A stretch of 64,000 bases of DNA, taken from contig MEHQ01002643.1 of the NCBI GenBank assembly GCA_008828725.1, positions 275,577-339,576 on the forward strand, in the 5' to 3' direction. The translations under genes were made by a program, and so were the position numbers. The DNA is from Saccharina japonica (lineage: Eukaryota > Sar > Phaeophyceae > Laminariales > Laminariaceae). Below are positions 31,772-44,036 of the stretch, piece by piece (the stretch's first letter is position 1; every line of letters starts with the position of its first letter). The notes under the pieces are model-generated. The model saw nothing but the letters and a program-made list of their open reading frames with translations. It ran no database searches and had not been told where the DNA came from.

Positions 31772-32740
31772 AAGAAGGAGCTGTTGGTAGGCTCCTCTCG
31801 CGAGAGACTGAAGGGGTAGGAGTTCGGAGGTTTACAGGTTCGGGATGGACAGCAGGCAGTGGACTCGTTCATTAGGAGATGATGCAAAAATAGGTATTTT
31901 ATTAGCCAGGTGCAGGAAAAGGCAGGTGGAAACTGGGACTGAGCAGATGGGGGGTGTGCGGGGCACTCCCACCAGCGCTTACATACGTCCAGCAACGGTA
32001 CCGAAGTACGACAGCTACGCCAGTAGTCCTACACGAGTCGCTCAGGCGGCTATATTCTATCTCCCTACCTCCCGCTATCCGCTCCTCGCTTGGCTGTAGC
32101 CTATCAGCAGACAGCGGCTACGCTCTCTCAACAGTCTTGCTTCAACGCTCGTGCATTCTCAACAGTATTTCCTCCCAACGAGTCCTAAATTAATTGGTCT
32201 TCATCCAATCAGGTCTTCTCTTACTGCTAAGACTTCTCCCACCCCACTAGTGCCAGTATAACCTGTTCTACTGCTCTCCTCTTACCCCCTGATGAGCGTT
32301 GGGCCAGCTGTTGGGTCATCTCTGTTGTCTGACGTACGACTCAACTGACTTCGTCCCCTGCTCTCTGTTACTATAACGCCTCGAGATGGTCTGTAAACCC
32401 AATCTCACAACACCGGGGCAATTGTTTAGTAGGGGGGCCTGGGGAAAAAATAAAAAATAGAGAGATAAATATTTCCCAAGTCTTGCGGAGGTTTTTTCGA
32501 TACGGGCTACGGGGTTGCTCAATTTTTCGAGTTTTGGTTTCCGTCCGATGCCATGTGCCCTCTGCTGCGAGGCCACCGCGAGCGCTACAGTTTGAACCTC
32601 GGCATGAAAATAGGCTCATTCGAACAATCTTGTGTAGGGCTATCGAAGGTGTTGAAATCAACCCAATGCGTGGGAGCATGAAGGATATATATATATCATC
32701 TGGCGGAATTTTCCCCTGAAAAAAGTAAGTTGCGGTATGG
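31772..32740. other. No gene; possible LTR or 5' leader of the adjacent element
   Basis: Lies upstream (minus sense) of the gag-like start. It contains no convincing frame. Composition shifts here from GC-rich to mixed. A TATATATATA run is at about 32,687. I could not identify LTR borders or a primer-binding site. Confidence 0.3.
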
Positions 32741-33112
32741 ATGACCTACCAAGGAGTGGTGGGTGGTATCAGCCACCCCCGACGCAGAATGATACGTACA
32801 TTCCGCTCTCGTTGCGACGATAACAACAGCAGCACGCTGCAGCAGCAACAGCAACACAGCAACAACGTCCTGCCGTTGTACTCGTACGAGTTCCAGCAAG
32901 CTCTCTCCATCGAGCTTTCTAACCTCTGTAAGGCGCTTCTGCGTGCGCGTCGCCGTGCTCCGTTTGGCGGCGGGATTGATCTTTTTGCAATTTTTAGTGC
33001 TCGTGATTGGTCTACGTCACGATTTTTACGATTTGTTTGTGCTCGTGATTTGTCTAAATCACGATTTTCAGGTCCCAGCACTGCGAAATTGACGCCGGCG
33101 ACGAAAACAGAG
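32741..33112 (+). other. Short ORF with Gln run, coding status unclear
   Basis: A plus-strand frame opens at 32,741 with LQQQQQHSNN encoded by CAG/CAA and then YSYEFQQALSIELSNLCKAL, which looks protein-like, before entering AT-rich repeats (GTGCTCGTGATT twice, near 32,996 and 33,042) and the satellite. No family recognised. May be an exon or chance. Confidence 0.2.
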
Positions 33113-33650
33113 TTCCCCCGGGTCGATATCACCTCGCAAGGTGTGGAAACCCCACCCCCATAGGCTGATTGCTCATTGGTCTGGAGCTCATGGAGCCAGC
33201 GCGCGGCGAGAGTTGCCCCTCGGGGCAATGCCGAGGTCCCGCCGCACCCGGGGATGATAGTGTCCCATCTCCGGATCCGAAATCCTTCCATATATCTACA
33301 ACTTCAACAATCCGGGGACGACAACGGAGTTCCCCCGGGTCGATACCGCCTCGCAAGGTGTGGAAACCCCACCCCCGTCGGCTGATTGCTGATTGGCTGG
33401 GGGTTATGGAGCCAGCGCGCGGCGAGAGTTTCCCCTCGGGACAACGCCGAGGTCCCGCCGCACCCGGGGATGATAGTGTCCCAGCCGCGGATCCGAACTC
33501 CTTTCATACATCTACAACTCCAACAATCTGGGGACGAAAACGGAGTTCCCCCGGGTCGATACCGCCTGGCAAGGTGTGGAAACCCCACCCCCATCATCGG
33601 TTGATTGCTGATTGGGCTGGAGCTCATGGAGTCAGCGCGTGGCTGGACCT
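33113..33650 (-). repeat. 216-base satellite, about 2.5 units
   Basis: The word GGTCGATAYC recurs at 33,121, 33,338 and 33,554, spacing 216-217. Each unit also has GGAAACCCCACCCCC and CGGCGAGAGT. The reverse complement is the unit found at 53,660-54,870. Because 216 is divisible by three, frames stay open across units on both strands (107 codons minus, 163 plus). Confidence 0.9.
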
Positions 33651-34424
33651 CGGAATATAAACAAATGACGGCACCGGTCGGGAAATCGCGGTCGGGAACG
33701 AAAGATCACGCGAGTTCCCGTTCCCGCATAGCACTGTTGTCGTCCCGACCACGTTTTTCCCGTCCCGATTTGTTCCGCTCGTACCCTTACAAAAAACAGT
33801 ACCGTATGAAAATGTGTTTTTGCAAACAATTTGGTCAGGCGTTGTTTGAAAACCGGAAATGTTTAGGTCGCGTCGCCGTTTTTGTTGTTGTTTAGACTGT
33901 CTGTGTTTAACATTCGCTAGACGCTGTCGGTCTAGGGGTAAACGTGTCTTCTCCTGAAGTATTTGCTTGCGAGCGAAACGTTAATTGCTCCTGCTCGAAT
34001 ATCATCCACTGTACAGCGTCTTCTTCCTGCTTCTGCGCAAATGTCATCCGCCACACCCCGTCTTCTTGCTGCGTCTGCGCATATACACGCTACCTGTCAC
34101 ACCCCGTCTCCTCTTCACACCCCTCTCCCCCCTGGTAGGCATGCTCATACTCTACTTCAAATCTCCTGCTTTCTGATTTCAAAACGAATGTGTTCCACCT
34201 TAACGTTTGTATACTGTAACCGAGGCAAACTTTGCACAGCCGCACAGACTTGCAAGAATGTTTCCTGGAGCTTCTTTGTCGATGTGTACCATATTTCACC
34301 ATCCATGAGATTGATGACGACGAAAAGGGCGTCACTGCCGACGGAGTAGCTGTGACGGAGGCATACAGCAGTGCCGCGGCGCGAAATTAAGAAGCAAACT
34401 ATATATGGCCAAATGCTGCTACAC
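33651..34424. other. No gene recognised
   Basis: Short overlapping frames only (for example 33,963-34,349). A CTGTCTGTCTGTA microsatellite marks the right edge. Confidence 0.4.
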
Positions 34425-34640
34425 TGCCTGTCTGTCTGTAGTTGGGTAGCGCGATCCAGAGAGGTTCAGCCCCGCCTTGCCCCATAGGCAAGGAGACTGC
34501 ATGCCACAAACCAGCAGAATACTAGGCCTCGCGCCGCGTCGCGTCGTGTCGCGCAGAGCCATTGCCGTGGCCGTCGATTTGAGTTGTCGACAATCCCGAG
34601 CCGATCCCCGAGCCGGTCCTCGAGGAGTGAGGCATTGCTC
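34425..34640 (+). repeat. Repeat family R2, copy 1
   Basis: Shares TTGGGTAGCGC-ATCCAGAGAGGTTCAG and CCCGCCTTGCCCCA blocks, then CCAGCAGAA, with the reverse strand of 54,880-55,165, including the adjoining CTGTCTGTCTGTA microsatellite. Confidence 0.75.
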
Positions 34641-34734
34641 CTGAAATTATTACAGTTCAGATTAAGAAACAGGCATCTTATTAGTTGGTTGAGGCATGAA
34701 GCCAACTTTGATTCTAGCTTATTGCAGTGCATAT

Positions 34735-35060
34735 TAGTCGGCCCCCCCGGTAGACTAGTGGTCAGCTTCAAAGGCTACTCGCATTGGTACCCGAGTTCAA
34801 ATCCCACCGTGGTGATATTTGGCTATATTTGAAAAATAAATAGGAACCAATTGCTGAGAGCGTCTTCGTGGCGTGGGTAGGCGGAATCCAACGCAAGTCG
34901 ACGAGGGAAGAAAGTGCTGAAATTTTCCCGCGATAATAATGCAAAGCACGTACCGTAGTGGGGAGGGGAGATAAAAGCCTACTTAGTGACCCCGGATTTG
35001 AGCTACGACTACCGAGGGAGAAAGAAAAGAAGGGCAACGATAATAACTGGGATGGACAAG
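34735..35060 (+). repeat. tRNA-derived SINE-like element, copy 1
   Basis: The head has RNA polymerase III promoter-like boxes: an A-box-like TAGACTAGTGGT (34,751) and a B-box-like GAGTTCAAATCCC (34,793). The acceptor ends do not pair, so it is not a working tRNA gene. The body (GTGCTGAAATTTTCCCGCGA, then GTGACCCCGGATTTGAGC, GAGGGAGAAAGAAA) aligns along its length with the reverse strand of 56,709-57,020. Confidence 0.8.
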
Positions 35061-35210
35061 ACAAAACAAAAAGGAAACGGGCAGCCCATTGGTCGAATGC
35101 AACAGTGCAAGTGCGGCGGAGCTACACCACGGCCTTGCATCCACCATCACACATCGCACAAACTGGCAGTAGCGCAGAGGCAGAAGCAGCAGAAAGCAGC
35201 AGTGACACCG

Positions 35211-35264
35211 GCATCATCATCATCATCATTATCATCATCAGTAGCAGCAGCAGCAGCAACAACT
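35211..35264 (+). repeat. Microsatellite (ATC)n followed by (AGC)n
   Basis: About ten ATC units with one interruption, then seven AGC/AAC units. It separates the SINE tail region from repeat R3. Confidence 0.9.
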
Positions 35265-35279
35265 GAAATAATGACGCGT

Positions 35280-35660
35280 GTGTCGAGGCTCTGTCTCTGT
35301 GGAGAGAGATGGCAGAGGTGGCACCGAAGTGTTTGTAAAGATCACTTCAGAAGAAGAAGAAAAATCATGGTTTGCAAAGGCGCTTATTTGGCCAGAGTGG
35401 AAAGAAGATTGACCTCAGGGAGATCAATGGAAAAGGAAGTGAAGAAGAGAAGAGGAGAAGAGGGAAGAGGAATAGAGTAGAGTAAAGTAGTGTAGAGGAG
35501 TGATCGAGGTGGGGGATGCTTACACCAGATCATCTCGGTACAATGCCCATGCTACGGACAGTTACATTCTACCGTAGTCGGTACTGTTCCCTGTAATGTT
35601 CTCTACAACGTTATAGTGACGTTCTAGCAACGTTCTCAGCATCGTTCCTGTTGAAGATGA
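35280..35660 (-). repeat. Repeat family R3, copy 1
   Basis: The reverse complement matches 60,770-61,140: CGTTGTAGAGAACATTACA, then CCTCGATC-CTCC, TTGATCTCTGAGGTC, TCTTCACAGACACTTC and GAGACAGAGCCTCGACAC. A partial copy lies at 59,560-59,835. Confidence 0.8.
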
Positions 35661-35819
35661 TTTGGGCATACAACAGAGCGCACTACGAGTAAGACAAACT
35701 CGTAATCTATCCGCATATTGCAATTACCCCAATATCTAGACTAAGATACTCATATACTCGTATCAGTGCGTAGTGACTGCACGTCACAATATGTACGTAT
35801 GGATCTCAACGTTCATATG

Positions 35820-36020
35820 CTAACAACAACAACAACAACAACATTAAAACAACAGCAGTAGCTGATTGCCGGGTCTCAAGCCGCGCCAAGCCGTGGCCGA
35901 GACACAATCCCGAGGCAGTTCTAACAGCCATCTAGCCAGCCTTGCTGCTGACTTAGACATTTTGAATTACGGTATTCTAGTAGCTGATTGCTGTCGCTTT
36001 CTGGAAGATTGGTGGGGAAT
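35820..36020 (+). repeat. (AAC)n microsatellite and R2 partial copy
   Basis: AAC repeats at 35,822-35,843 precede a segment with GCCGCGCCAAGCCGTGGCCG, ACAATCCCGAGGCAGTTCT and ACAGCCATCTAGCCAG that matches the inner part of the R2 copy at 54,900-55,060 (reverse strand). Confidence 0.7.
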
Positions 36021-36795
36021 AGGGCGATCAAGGTTCACCCACAGCGGTGCAAGACAGTAGTGTATCGTCGTACGAACCCTATTGCTCAAGTACGAAGCGG
36101 TTGACAAGAGCAGTTACAAGAGGATCGTGAGCGGAATATGAGAGTCATACCTGATAATGCAAGTTTTTTAATCGTATGTAAGTTCATGTTACGATATGAA
36201 ACGCATGAAGGCCCACGCGGACCCCAGATGCGCGGTACAGACAATCCATCGTTCGTGACAATCATGAATGCGCGTACAACTTTGTTGCTGCATCAGGGAG
36301 GTGCGAGGGTAGTCCCCCAGGTCACGTGTGGACCGCATGTAGGTGCAGGGCTAACTGTGGCGGGCGGCATCAGTGAACACACAAGGAGCGCCACGGACTA
36401 CCGCTCATACCCCCCAGTACACGAGAGTACAAACGATGCTTGCTACTCATGTGGCAGAACAAACAGCAGGGTATCACGTGCTATCAAACACTTTAACAAG
36501 CAATTCATTCTATAAAAACGAGAGACCTCGGGGTCCTGCCCCCATACAAACATTAAAACGCCAGAGTAGGATGCGCTGAACGATCCCCAATGCGCCCAAG
36601 TGCATTTGAAGGACTGAACACCATGTTGCAGAGCACCAGCCCATGGTCACGTGGTCTAGGGTCAGGATGAGGTAAATAGCCCATGTATTGGCTATCCGTG
36701 CATGTACTCGCAGGGTGACCGTCTAATCCCGCATCGGTACGATATGCATGGCATAGAGAATGATCAGACGAACCATTGCAACGGTTACTGAACCC
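36021..36795. other. No gene recognised
   Basis: A 125-codon plus frame (36,138-36,515) has no protein-like features I can name. Confidence 0.35.
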
Positions 36796-36903
36796 GTAAC
36801 AACTACCCAAGTACACCCGTACTAGCTTGGTTCCACCAGCCGGAGCGCTAAGCCTCTGTTGCTACTCCATTTCAAGGACACGGGCCGCGATCCCTGATGT
36901 GCT
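36796..36903. repeat. 108-base direct repeat, left copy
   Basis: Shares GGTTCCACCAGCCGGAGC, CTAA-CCTCTGTT and GAAGGACACG-type blocks and flanking GTAAC-ACTACCC with 38,293-38,396. Length differs by only a few bases. Confidence 0.75.
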
Positions 36904-38292
36904 ATAAGCTCTAAACGCATTTAGCACTTCGCATAGAGTTGAGGTTCATCAGCCTCGGTAATAGAATACTATGCTGAAGACCCGAGCTGCTACTCGGGCG
37001 TACTCGTACAGCCGAGAGCAGAGACCGGTTGTGTTTTGAGTTTCTCCTCATCAACTTCATATCAAGATAATCGTCACCCATCTGGTGCAGCTGCTACGAA
37101 AACCAGTATCTACTTCCCTACAGAGCTGCCGATATATATAGTATCGTAATCTGGAGTTGCTACGCTGGTACGTTCTCGTATCTCTGCAGATACCTGCTGA
37201 GAGCTTCGCAGGATCGTCGTACTACAGTATTACAACATCGCCGAACGGCTGTACTGCTGCACACGAAATACCGTTCGAGTTTCGAGTGCCAGGGCTATGA
37301 AAATGGGAGAGAGTGATTCCAATGTCACGGTCACAAGCACCAGCAACATATTACAGGCTGGGATTTTCGTCAGGGACGACCAGCCTAGGCCGACCGAGGC
37401 TGCGACGAATGCGCGAGGATAAGGTCGTGCCAGAGCGGGTGCGCCGCGCCTACTGAAACCAGCAACAATAATCGGGGCAATTAACGGCGACAAGCCGGTT
37501 AACAAGCTCGGTGACGCTTTCAACGGCGGCTTCTGGTCTAAGAGCGCATGAAGCCCTTAGTTAGAAGAATAATTACTACTGGAATCACGGAGCCAAAGAC
37601 AGCATTGCCTGGGATCGCAATAATTATTATAATCGGTTGGATCGCTGGAGAAAAATGACCATTGCCTGGGATCGCCACCATCACCTTCATCGCTGGCATC
37701 GCTTCTGTTGATTCCAACAAGTAAGTGCTGGTGATCGTCAGCCATGATCGGCACTTCGTCAAGTTTGTCTATCGATTCCACCAAGTGCTGGCTATCGTTA
37801 GATGTGGTCAGTATTTTAGTAATCTTGCACTTCCATCGGGGGGATGTGTTAGGTGTAGGGTGCGTGGCCTATACGTATTCAACGTTCAGTACAAATAATC
37901 GCTTCTAGTTGGAGTAGCATCAGTGAGCAGCAGAGCTGCTCTCTTCAGTATAGCCTATGGATAACAAGGCGGTGTTTTCAGAGGAATAGGATATCGCCGG
38001 TTTCGTAGGTTAGTCGAAACAGAGAACTTTCTGGAAATCTCGGCAAGACTTGCTCTTTCGAGAACAGATACTTGTTTTTCTAGGTTGGTATACGAAACAA
38101 CAGCCCAATCTAGACGTAGCGGGACCAGAGCCCAGTAGCTCTAGGCGTTGTGGCATAGGAGACAGCCCCGACGCTGCCACTCCGTCTTTGACTCCTCTTC
38201 CTTCCCGACTGCTCCGTGCACCACTTAGACTCCAGATACTCAATGGTCTAAGTCAGGTTTGGCTTCTCAAGGTAAAATAGATACCTTTCTCT
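36904..38292. other. Interval between direct repeats, no gene recognised
   Basis: Contains a degenerate tandem at 37,590-37,800 with CATTGCCTGGGATCGC twice (37,600 and 37,662) and CCAAGTGCTGG-type repeats. A 97-codon minus frame (37,523-37,230) is unrecognised. Confidence 0.35.
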
Positions 38293-38396
38293 TGTAACTA
38301 CCCGGGTGCGCCAGTATCAGCTGGGTTCCACCAGCCGGAGCACTAACCCTCTGTTACCACGATATTTGAAGGACACGCACCGCGATCCATGATACT
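38293..38396. repeat. 108-base direct repeat, right copy
   Basis: Partner of 36,796-36,903, 1.5 kb away in the same orientation. It stops shortly before an R4 copy. Confidence 0.75.
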
Positions 38397-38454
38397 CTAC
38401 GATGAAAATCTCCTTACTATAGTCAGTGCCCTTAGGACCACGGAAGATACTATT

Positions 38455-39100
38455 AACTCGCCATCCCCGGGTTTCCGGGTGACTCTAATCTGTAGTTATC
38501 GTTTCGGAATATAACATACAGTAGAGTCGATATCTGAACACGCTACATTGAGCCCTCCGGTTGGTTCGTCTCAGCAGAGAGCGGGGGTGTTAGTTTAGTG
38601 CTTTTCTCCACAGCAGTTTGTGGTTCACTTTAGATCGTCTATCCGCGGTTTCTCGTTAGAGGCCTACACCTCGACTTTAAGGTGCTGTAGTGGTCGAAAT
38701 TGGTTGAAATTCGGAAGACACAAAACGAGGCAAAGCAACTCCTCAAGTGAACGTATTCACTTCAGTTGCGGACCACTGCAGCTACCTCCTAACAAGGCAC
38801 CCCAGCCCACGAAGTTGGATCATTCCTTATAGGGTACGTGAGAGCGTCCTGTGCCCCATATATCAGTTATAGGCACTCAAAAAAGACTCACAAGGTGATT
38901 GCGCGAACTCAAAGTTGGGAGCCAGCAGACCCAAAAACTCGCAAACTTTCGGACATTGAATCCACCTTGCTCGCCGAAGCCTAGCTAGGACCACGGCTAC
39001 ACCACCGATGAGAACACAACTTTCACCGAACATTCGCTGGTTCTCTGGCCGATTGGCTGAACTAATATAGTGCGCTGGCGCACCCGAACAACGCATGGGC
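38455..39100 (+). repeat. Repeat family R4, copy 1
   Basis: Begins CCATCCCCGGGTTTC and contains GTGGTCGAAATTGGTTGAAA, GACACAAAACGAGGCAAA-type and GCGAACTCAAAGTTGGGAGC blocks. These occur in the same order at 46,143-46,810 and on the reverse strand at 62,810-63,336. No ORF is conserved among copies. Confidence 0.8.
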
Positions 39101-42100
39101 TGGATATTTACGATGTAGTGAGAGAATGCCCATATTGTTTGAGCCTAAAAACGCAGAAAAAAAACGGCTGAAACGCTGTGGATTCTTGTTTGTTTGGAGA
39201 TTTTTTCTGAAATTGAGACACACGGACCTTGTTTGCAACTCATTTATTATATTCCCAAGGCGTTTGCAGTTTTTGTCGAAATGCCTATATACGTACGCGC
39301 ACCTAGTTGAAAACGTATTCCTGAGAGTTTCGACGTTGCCTTAATGCACCATGTCTTTTACATTACACCAGGAAACATCAAGTGAAACATAATAAAGCGA
39401 AATCATTATTGGCAATTAATCCATACGTCGAAGTAACATGGTTGATTCTCAGATCGACGGAAGGGCACACCGACGGAGGTTGGGAACTAGAAGTACACCA
39501 ACAGGCACGCCAAGAAGTGAGTGTCATACCCACTCGGGCACTCGCTTGCCTCCACAGCGTTTCGCTGACAGCTAAGCCGGCATAGCAGACGCAGACGGGC
39601 GAACGACTCGACACGGCCTGCTGTTGGTGTGCATAGGCCTAGAGGCTAGGCTATCGTTGTAGTTTTCTCACATTTTTCTGGCGATTTCTCGAATACTTGC
39701 CAAATCTGTCGATCAAAAACCGACACTATTATGTTTGCTGTTACGCTTCTCGGTTATTTGGACATCTTGGGAACCATGGTCGACCATCGATCACCCTCAA
39801 GAGAAGAACAATGCGATTCCAGTATTGAGCAGCTACACCACACAACCTTCCGCGGGTTGAAACACACGAGCAACACTCAATATCCAACCTTTTATTGGGA
39901 CATCGGATGTTCGTTCGATGACTCTTCTTTGGCAGTATTTAGGGGGAGAGGACTTGGCTCTTGCAGTAGCAACTGGCCGGGAATTGGGAATCCTCAGGGA
40001 GGTGGCAGAACTTACTAGTAAAGTACGTAAAAAAAATGGGAAAACGCAGGTGGAAGTGCTTATAATGGAGGTATTCATCAGAGGTTTTACGTTTTAGGTC
40101 TAGTTTCGTTAAGTATTCCGGTCTGATTGGTAACGTCTATGTCTCAAAACTATTGGATTATGAATTCCCTTTGATATGTGAATGGTGTGATCGGGACAAG
40201 CGCTACATACTGTCAGAAATAGAAAACAATAACAACATTAAGCTGGCTACCCTAAACGCTTCTTTAGTTCGGTATTTTGGTGTTTTGGACCCCTCCCCCC
40301 CTAGCCACGTCACCGAGAAGTTGTGCTTCGACAACAAAAACTGATTGGCTGCATAGGCTACGACGCGCCGGTATGATGTTGCTGTCTATACTTCTCTGTG
40401 TCGTAGGTTTGTGAGTGAGCACAGAGAGAGAGAGCTTGTATCTCTCTAGGGTGAAGAATCAGCACGTACTCTCGGCGTGCTGGATGTCGACGGGTCTAAA
40501 GAACGGTTATAACGTGGCGAATCCACGCACTATATCCACTCATATATGGAAGGCATGGTAGGTGGTATACTCCTACGTGGTTTAAACGAGCAGTAACCTA
40601 GCCTTTGGATATTCTTCTCCCTCTTTCGTGAAATTAATTAATCGTCACACACACAATCACACACTACTACTTACAAATTGGCAAACGTGGTTGGCATGTT
40701 TACACGATGGTGTACAGCATATCTACTGTAGGTAGGTTCATTTCCACCCACACGATACCATCGACGACAAACAAAACAGTTCCGCAATTTTCAGTTTTTT
40801 TTTTAGAGGATATATATGGCCTTTTTCAAATTTCAGAATCTCATCCTAAATACTTCGTTAACCTTACTATTAATAAGCTTCTACCGTCGCAAGTTCTACT
40901 GTTGTACGAGGTAGCTGTTTTCATACGGCATAAACATGTTCACACCTGCTTCACGATGAAACCCACGTTTCTTGCCGATACGCCATATAGTACATATATG
41001 TTACCGGCATTTACTTTTCATGTGTTCTACTACTACCTGGTATGCAGTATGCATCATATCATCATATAGTACTACTATACAGCGTGCATATTTATATATA
41101 TACGAAGTATATATATACTGTAGATTCATATCATATCACGAACACGTGTTGTTATCACATTACGTAGTATCTCATCACCATGCCAAGGTGGTCTTACGGC
41201 AAAACAATACCAGGTACAAGGTTGATACACTATTTCATATCATACGTCGCCGGTCTTCCAGTGAAGGGATGGTATTATGATATGCTCACGCAGCACCCCA
41301 CGGGTCAGTCTTCGAGCCGGACGATACGATATATACTACGTGGAGCAAAGACTGCTGGCCCGGAGGCATTGTCTTCTGACTGCTCACTACTCGTACAGGT
41401 GTTGATTTTGTCGCGTCTCCTTGCTGCGACTCATCCAAACACTAGGGCGGCGTCGTCGACCGTAGCGAGGTATCCAGGTATCCAGGAATTGGAGCGCCTT
41501 CATCGCGACATCACCCCAGCAGTAGCGCCACCTCCGGGATAAGACAAGGTACCAGATAGTTCTTATGGTACGCGCGTCTGCCGATGTTAGCTATATCTCG
41601 ACTTCGCGTTCTTCTTAATCTACTCTTGTATTTTATGTATGTACTACAACAGCATAGTCAGCTGAGTATAGTAGCAACAATATAACAATATCTTCAGCTG
41701 TGCGAACAAATCGCAGGTTTTGTAGAAAAAAAACGAAATTATAGTCCTACGGTGTGCTTACCTTTTATTGTGTATACATACGTACTCTGGTACTACTATT
41801 GTTGTTGTACCCGAGGTGTGAATATATTATTGGCCCATGGCCCATGAGTACAAAACGAAACGACTGCAATATTACGAGTAGGAGCGTAGTTAGGCTCGCG
41901 TTTTGGAGAATACTAAGAAAATTAGCTAAATCAATGGTGTTCCACCGCGGGCGCTACACGTAATCATAATCCTGTGTACTACTACAATGACTAGCCTATC
42001 CTCAAGGTTTTTGAAGCATGGTGTCAGAGTAGCAACAATCCAAGACGTGCTCAGATGACTTCCTTGTTAGCGGACCCATACTGTACACGGAGTGTTTTGT

Positions 42101-42599
42101 GCAAAATTACCAACTTCCTCACTTTTGCACGTTTGCGGCCACCTCTTCGAGGCCGTTCGGTGGCCATTTCTTGCGTTCCTGCTGCGGGGCAGGCAATACT
42201 CCTGCCCGTACACTGCGGCGCACGATTGACCCCCGGCCGGCAACCGTGCTCCGTACTCTGCCCGCCGCGGGTCGCGCGAACTGGCTGTTTTTCGAGGGAT
42301 TATACATCCCGACAGGAACCTTGTATCCTGTCGTAATACATTGCCATTTCATAAACTACAAATACATCTACTCTGTGGTACTGTACTTGTAAACTATGAA
42401 AATGGTAGGTCACGACCTTGTACTTTGGCTCTCGCGTGCTTTGAGGCATAGTACGACCGTACGTAGATTCAACGAATAAGCATCGAACCAATTGAATATA
42501 GAGCATTCCCACGGTAGGGGTACCACGTTTCAGCTCATCCGGTAGGTCATGTATCGTTTCTGACCGGTTGAGCCCCTCAAGCTAGAAACTACCGGTTAG
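39101..42599. other. AT-rich non-coding stretch
   Basis: Only short frames. TATATA and TACGTA runs are common around 41,040-41,120. TACCTGGTAT occurs at 41,033 and CTACTGTAG at about 40,724. GC-rich islands at 42,100-42,300 give short overlapping frames on both strands without recognisable motifs. Confidence 0.4.
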
Positions 42600-43520
42600 C
42601 ATGGTGCTTTTTCTTGCATAGTTGGTCTAGGACTACGATTATCGTGCATACAATTGTTCGCACCTCGGATAACGTAACACTCCGATAACACTTATCTACG
42701 CTATGGGGGCTAACACAGCGGCATGGCCACGTCCCAGCATAGTGTTGGCAGTGCAGAAGCAATAGCGTAACGCGGTAACCAAGCGTCAGGTGCATATCAG
42801 CAAACGTTATACACACTGTAAACGTTATGTTTTGTCTCGATCTTGGCAGCTCTGGTACGGGAACATGGTGTTATGCCGTGATCGGTACTTTACTTATACT
42901 ACTGTAACACCGTAACCCAATGTTAGGATATGTCCAGACTCGTACGATATGGACCTACAACGCACTGCTGTGGTTAGTATCCGCCAATTCGCTAACTTCC
43001 CAACATACGTAATGTTACAAGGTAAGGGACACTAGGCATAACTCGCTGAGATTGTGTCAGGGTTCAGGGTAGCGTTGGACATAACGCCCTAACATAACGT
43101 TAACAACGATTATCGTATTTTTCATAACACTAGCATTATGCTAGCGGAACGCTATTCGAGCCCCCGTTAATCTTCCTTAGGGTCGGATGCCTTCACATTT
43201 AATAGGTAAGCTACCGTCGGAGCTGGTCGCCATGCAATCATACATTAGGATGTTACTCAAATGCCGGCGAGTGTTCGACATTATGTTAGTATGTTACTCG
43301 CATTGACGATCTGGTCGTAACGTAACCTTAGCCCGTTATCGTAATTGACAACTGGGCATAACACTACGTTTCAACGTGACGGTTGGACCTGTCGTTGCTT
43401 TAATATAATATTGCTGTGTTACCATTTTTGGCTCTCAAGTACATAATATGTGATACCAAGGTGACGGTTGGACCAGGTTGGACCTGTAATTAATTGCTGT
43501 ACGTATGTAGCACATTGTTG
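42600..43520. repeat. Degenerate GTAAC/GTTAC-rich array
   Basis: The words GTAACAC, TAACGT, CGTTA and GTTAC recur dozens of times with no clean period, for example ATAACGTAACACTCCGATAA (42,669) and CCTAACATAACGTTAACAAC (43,089). A related stretch is at 44,930-45,240. Confidence 0.5.
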
Positions 43521-43898
43521 CTACTACTGTGTTACCGTTTCGGGATGTTGGGCACATCACATGTGTTGCCAGTGTTGCACTTGAACCGGAGTCGCGGATC
43601 AACAGAATGGACCGTGTTTCCGACTCAGAAGAGACCCCCCTGCAGTCAAACTTCGTTAAAACATAGCTGCCAGGAATAATGGTGCTGGGGAGGAGAAACT
43701 GGGGAGAATACTTTGTGGAGCTCTGCGACACGCCTTTCACCAGGCAGCACCCCACAGAAATCCACCACACAGGCTATGCACCCCACTGAGATCCACCAAG
43801 CTGTCCATACCAAACGCTATACCCCTCGGGGAACGCCACATGGCGAGCTGGAATTGCAAGACAGCTTGTCTACGTCAAAACACCGTTCTGGTATCAAA

Positions 43899-44036
43899 GG
43901 GGGGTTCGGGGGGGCTCAATCGGGATGGACCCAATTAATATCTCTCTTACGTACTCGTACCATCTACGACTCTACCCTTCCTGTCGAAAGATATATTGAC
44001 TTCGGTCCATCCCTATTGAACCCCCCCAAACCCCCC
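43899..44036. repeat. Short inverted-repeat element (about 138 bases)
   Basis: Arms of 33 bases at 43,899-43,931 and 44,004-44,036 are reverse complements with three mismatches: GGGGGGTTC... GGATGGACC. The inner ends (AATTAATATCTCTC and GAAAGATATATTG) also pair partly, so the whole can fold. The flank CACCACACAGGCTA occurs both at 43,764 and at 44,036. It resembles a MITE or a mobile hairpin. Confidence 0.75.

Noticed and set aside
34741..34815. Functional tRNA gene
   Set aside because: A and B boxes are present, but the acceptor ends do not pair and a SINE body follows directly.
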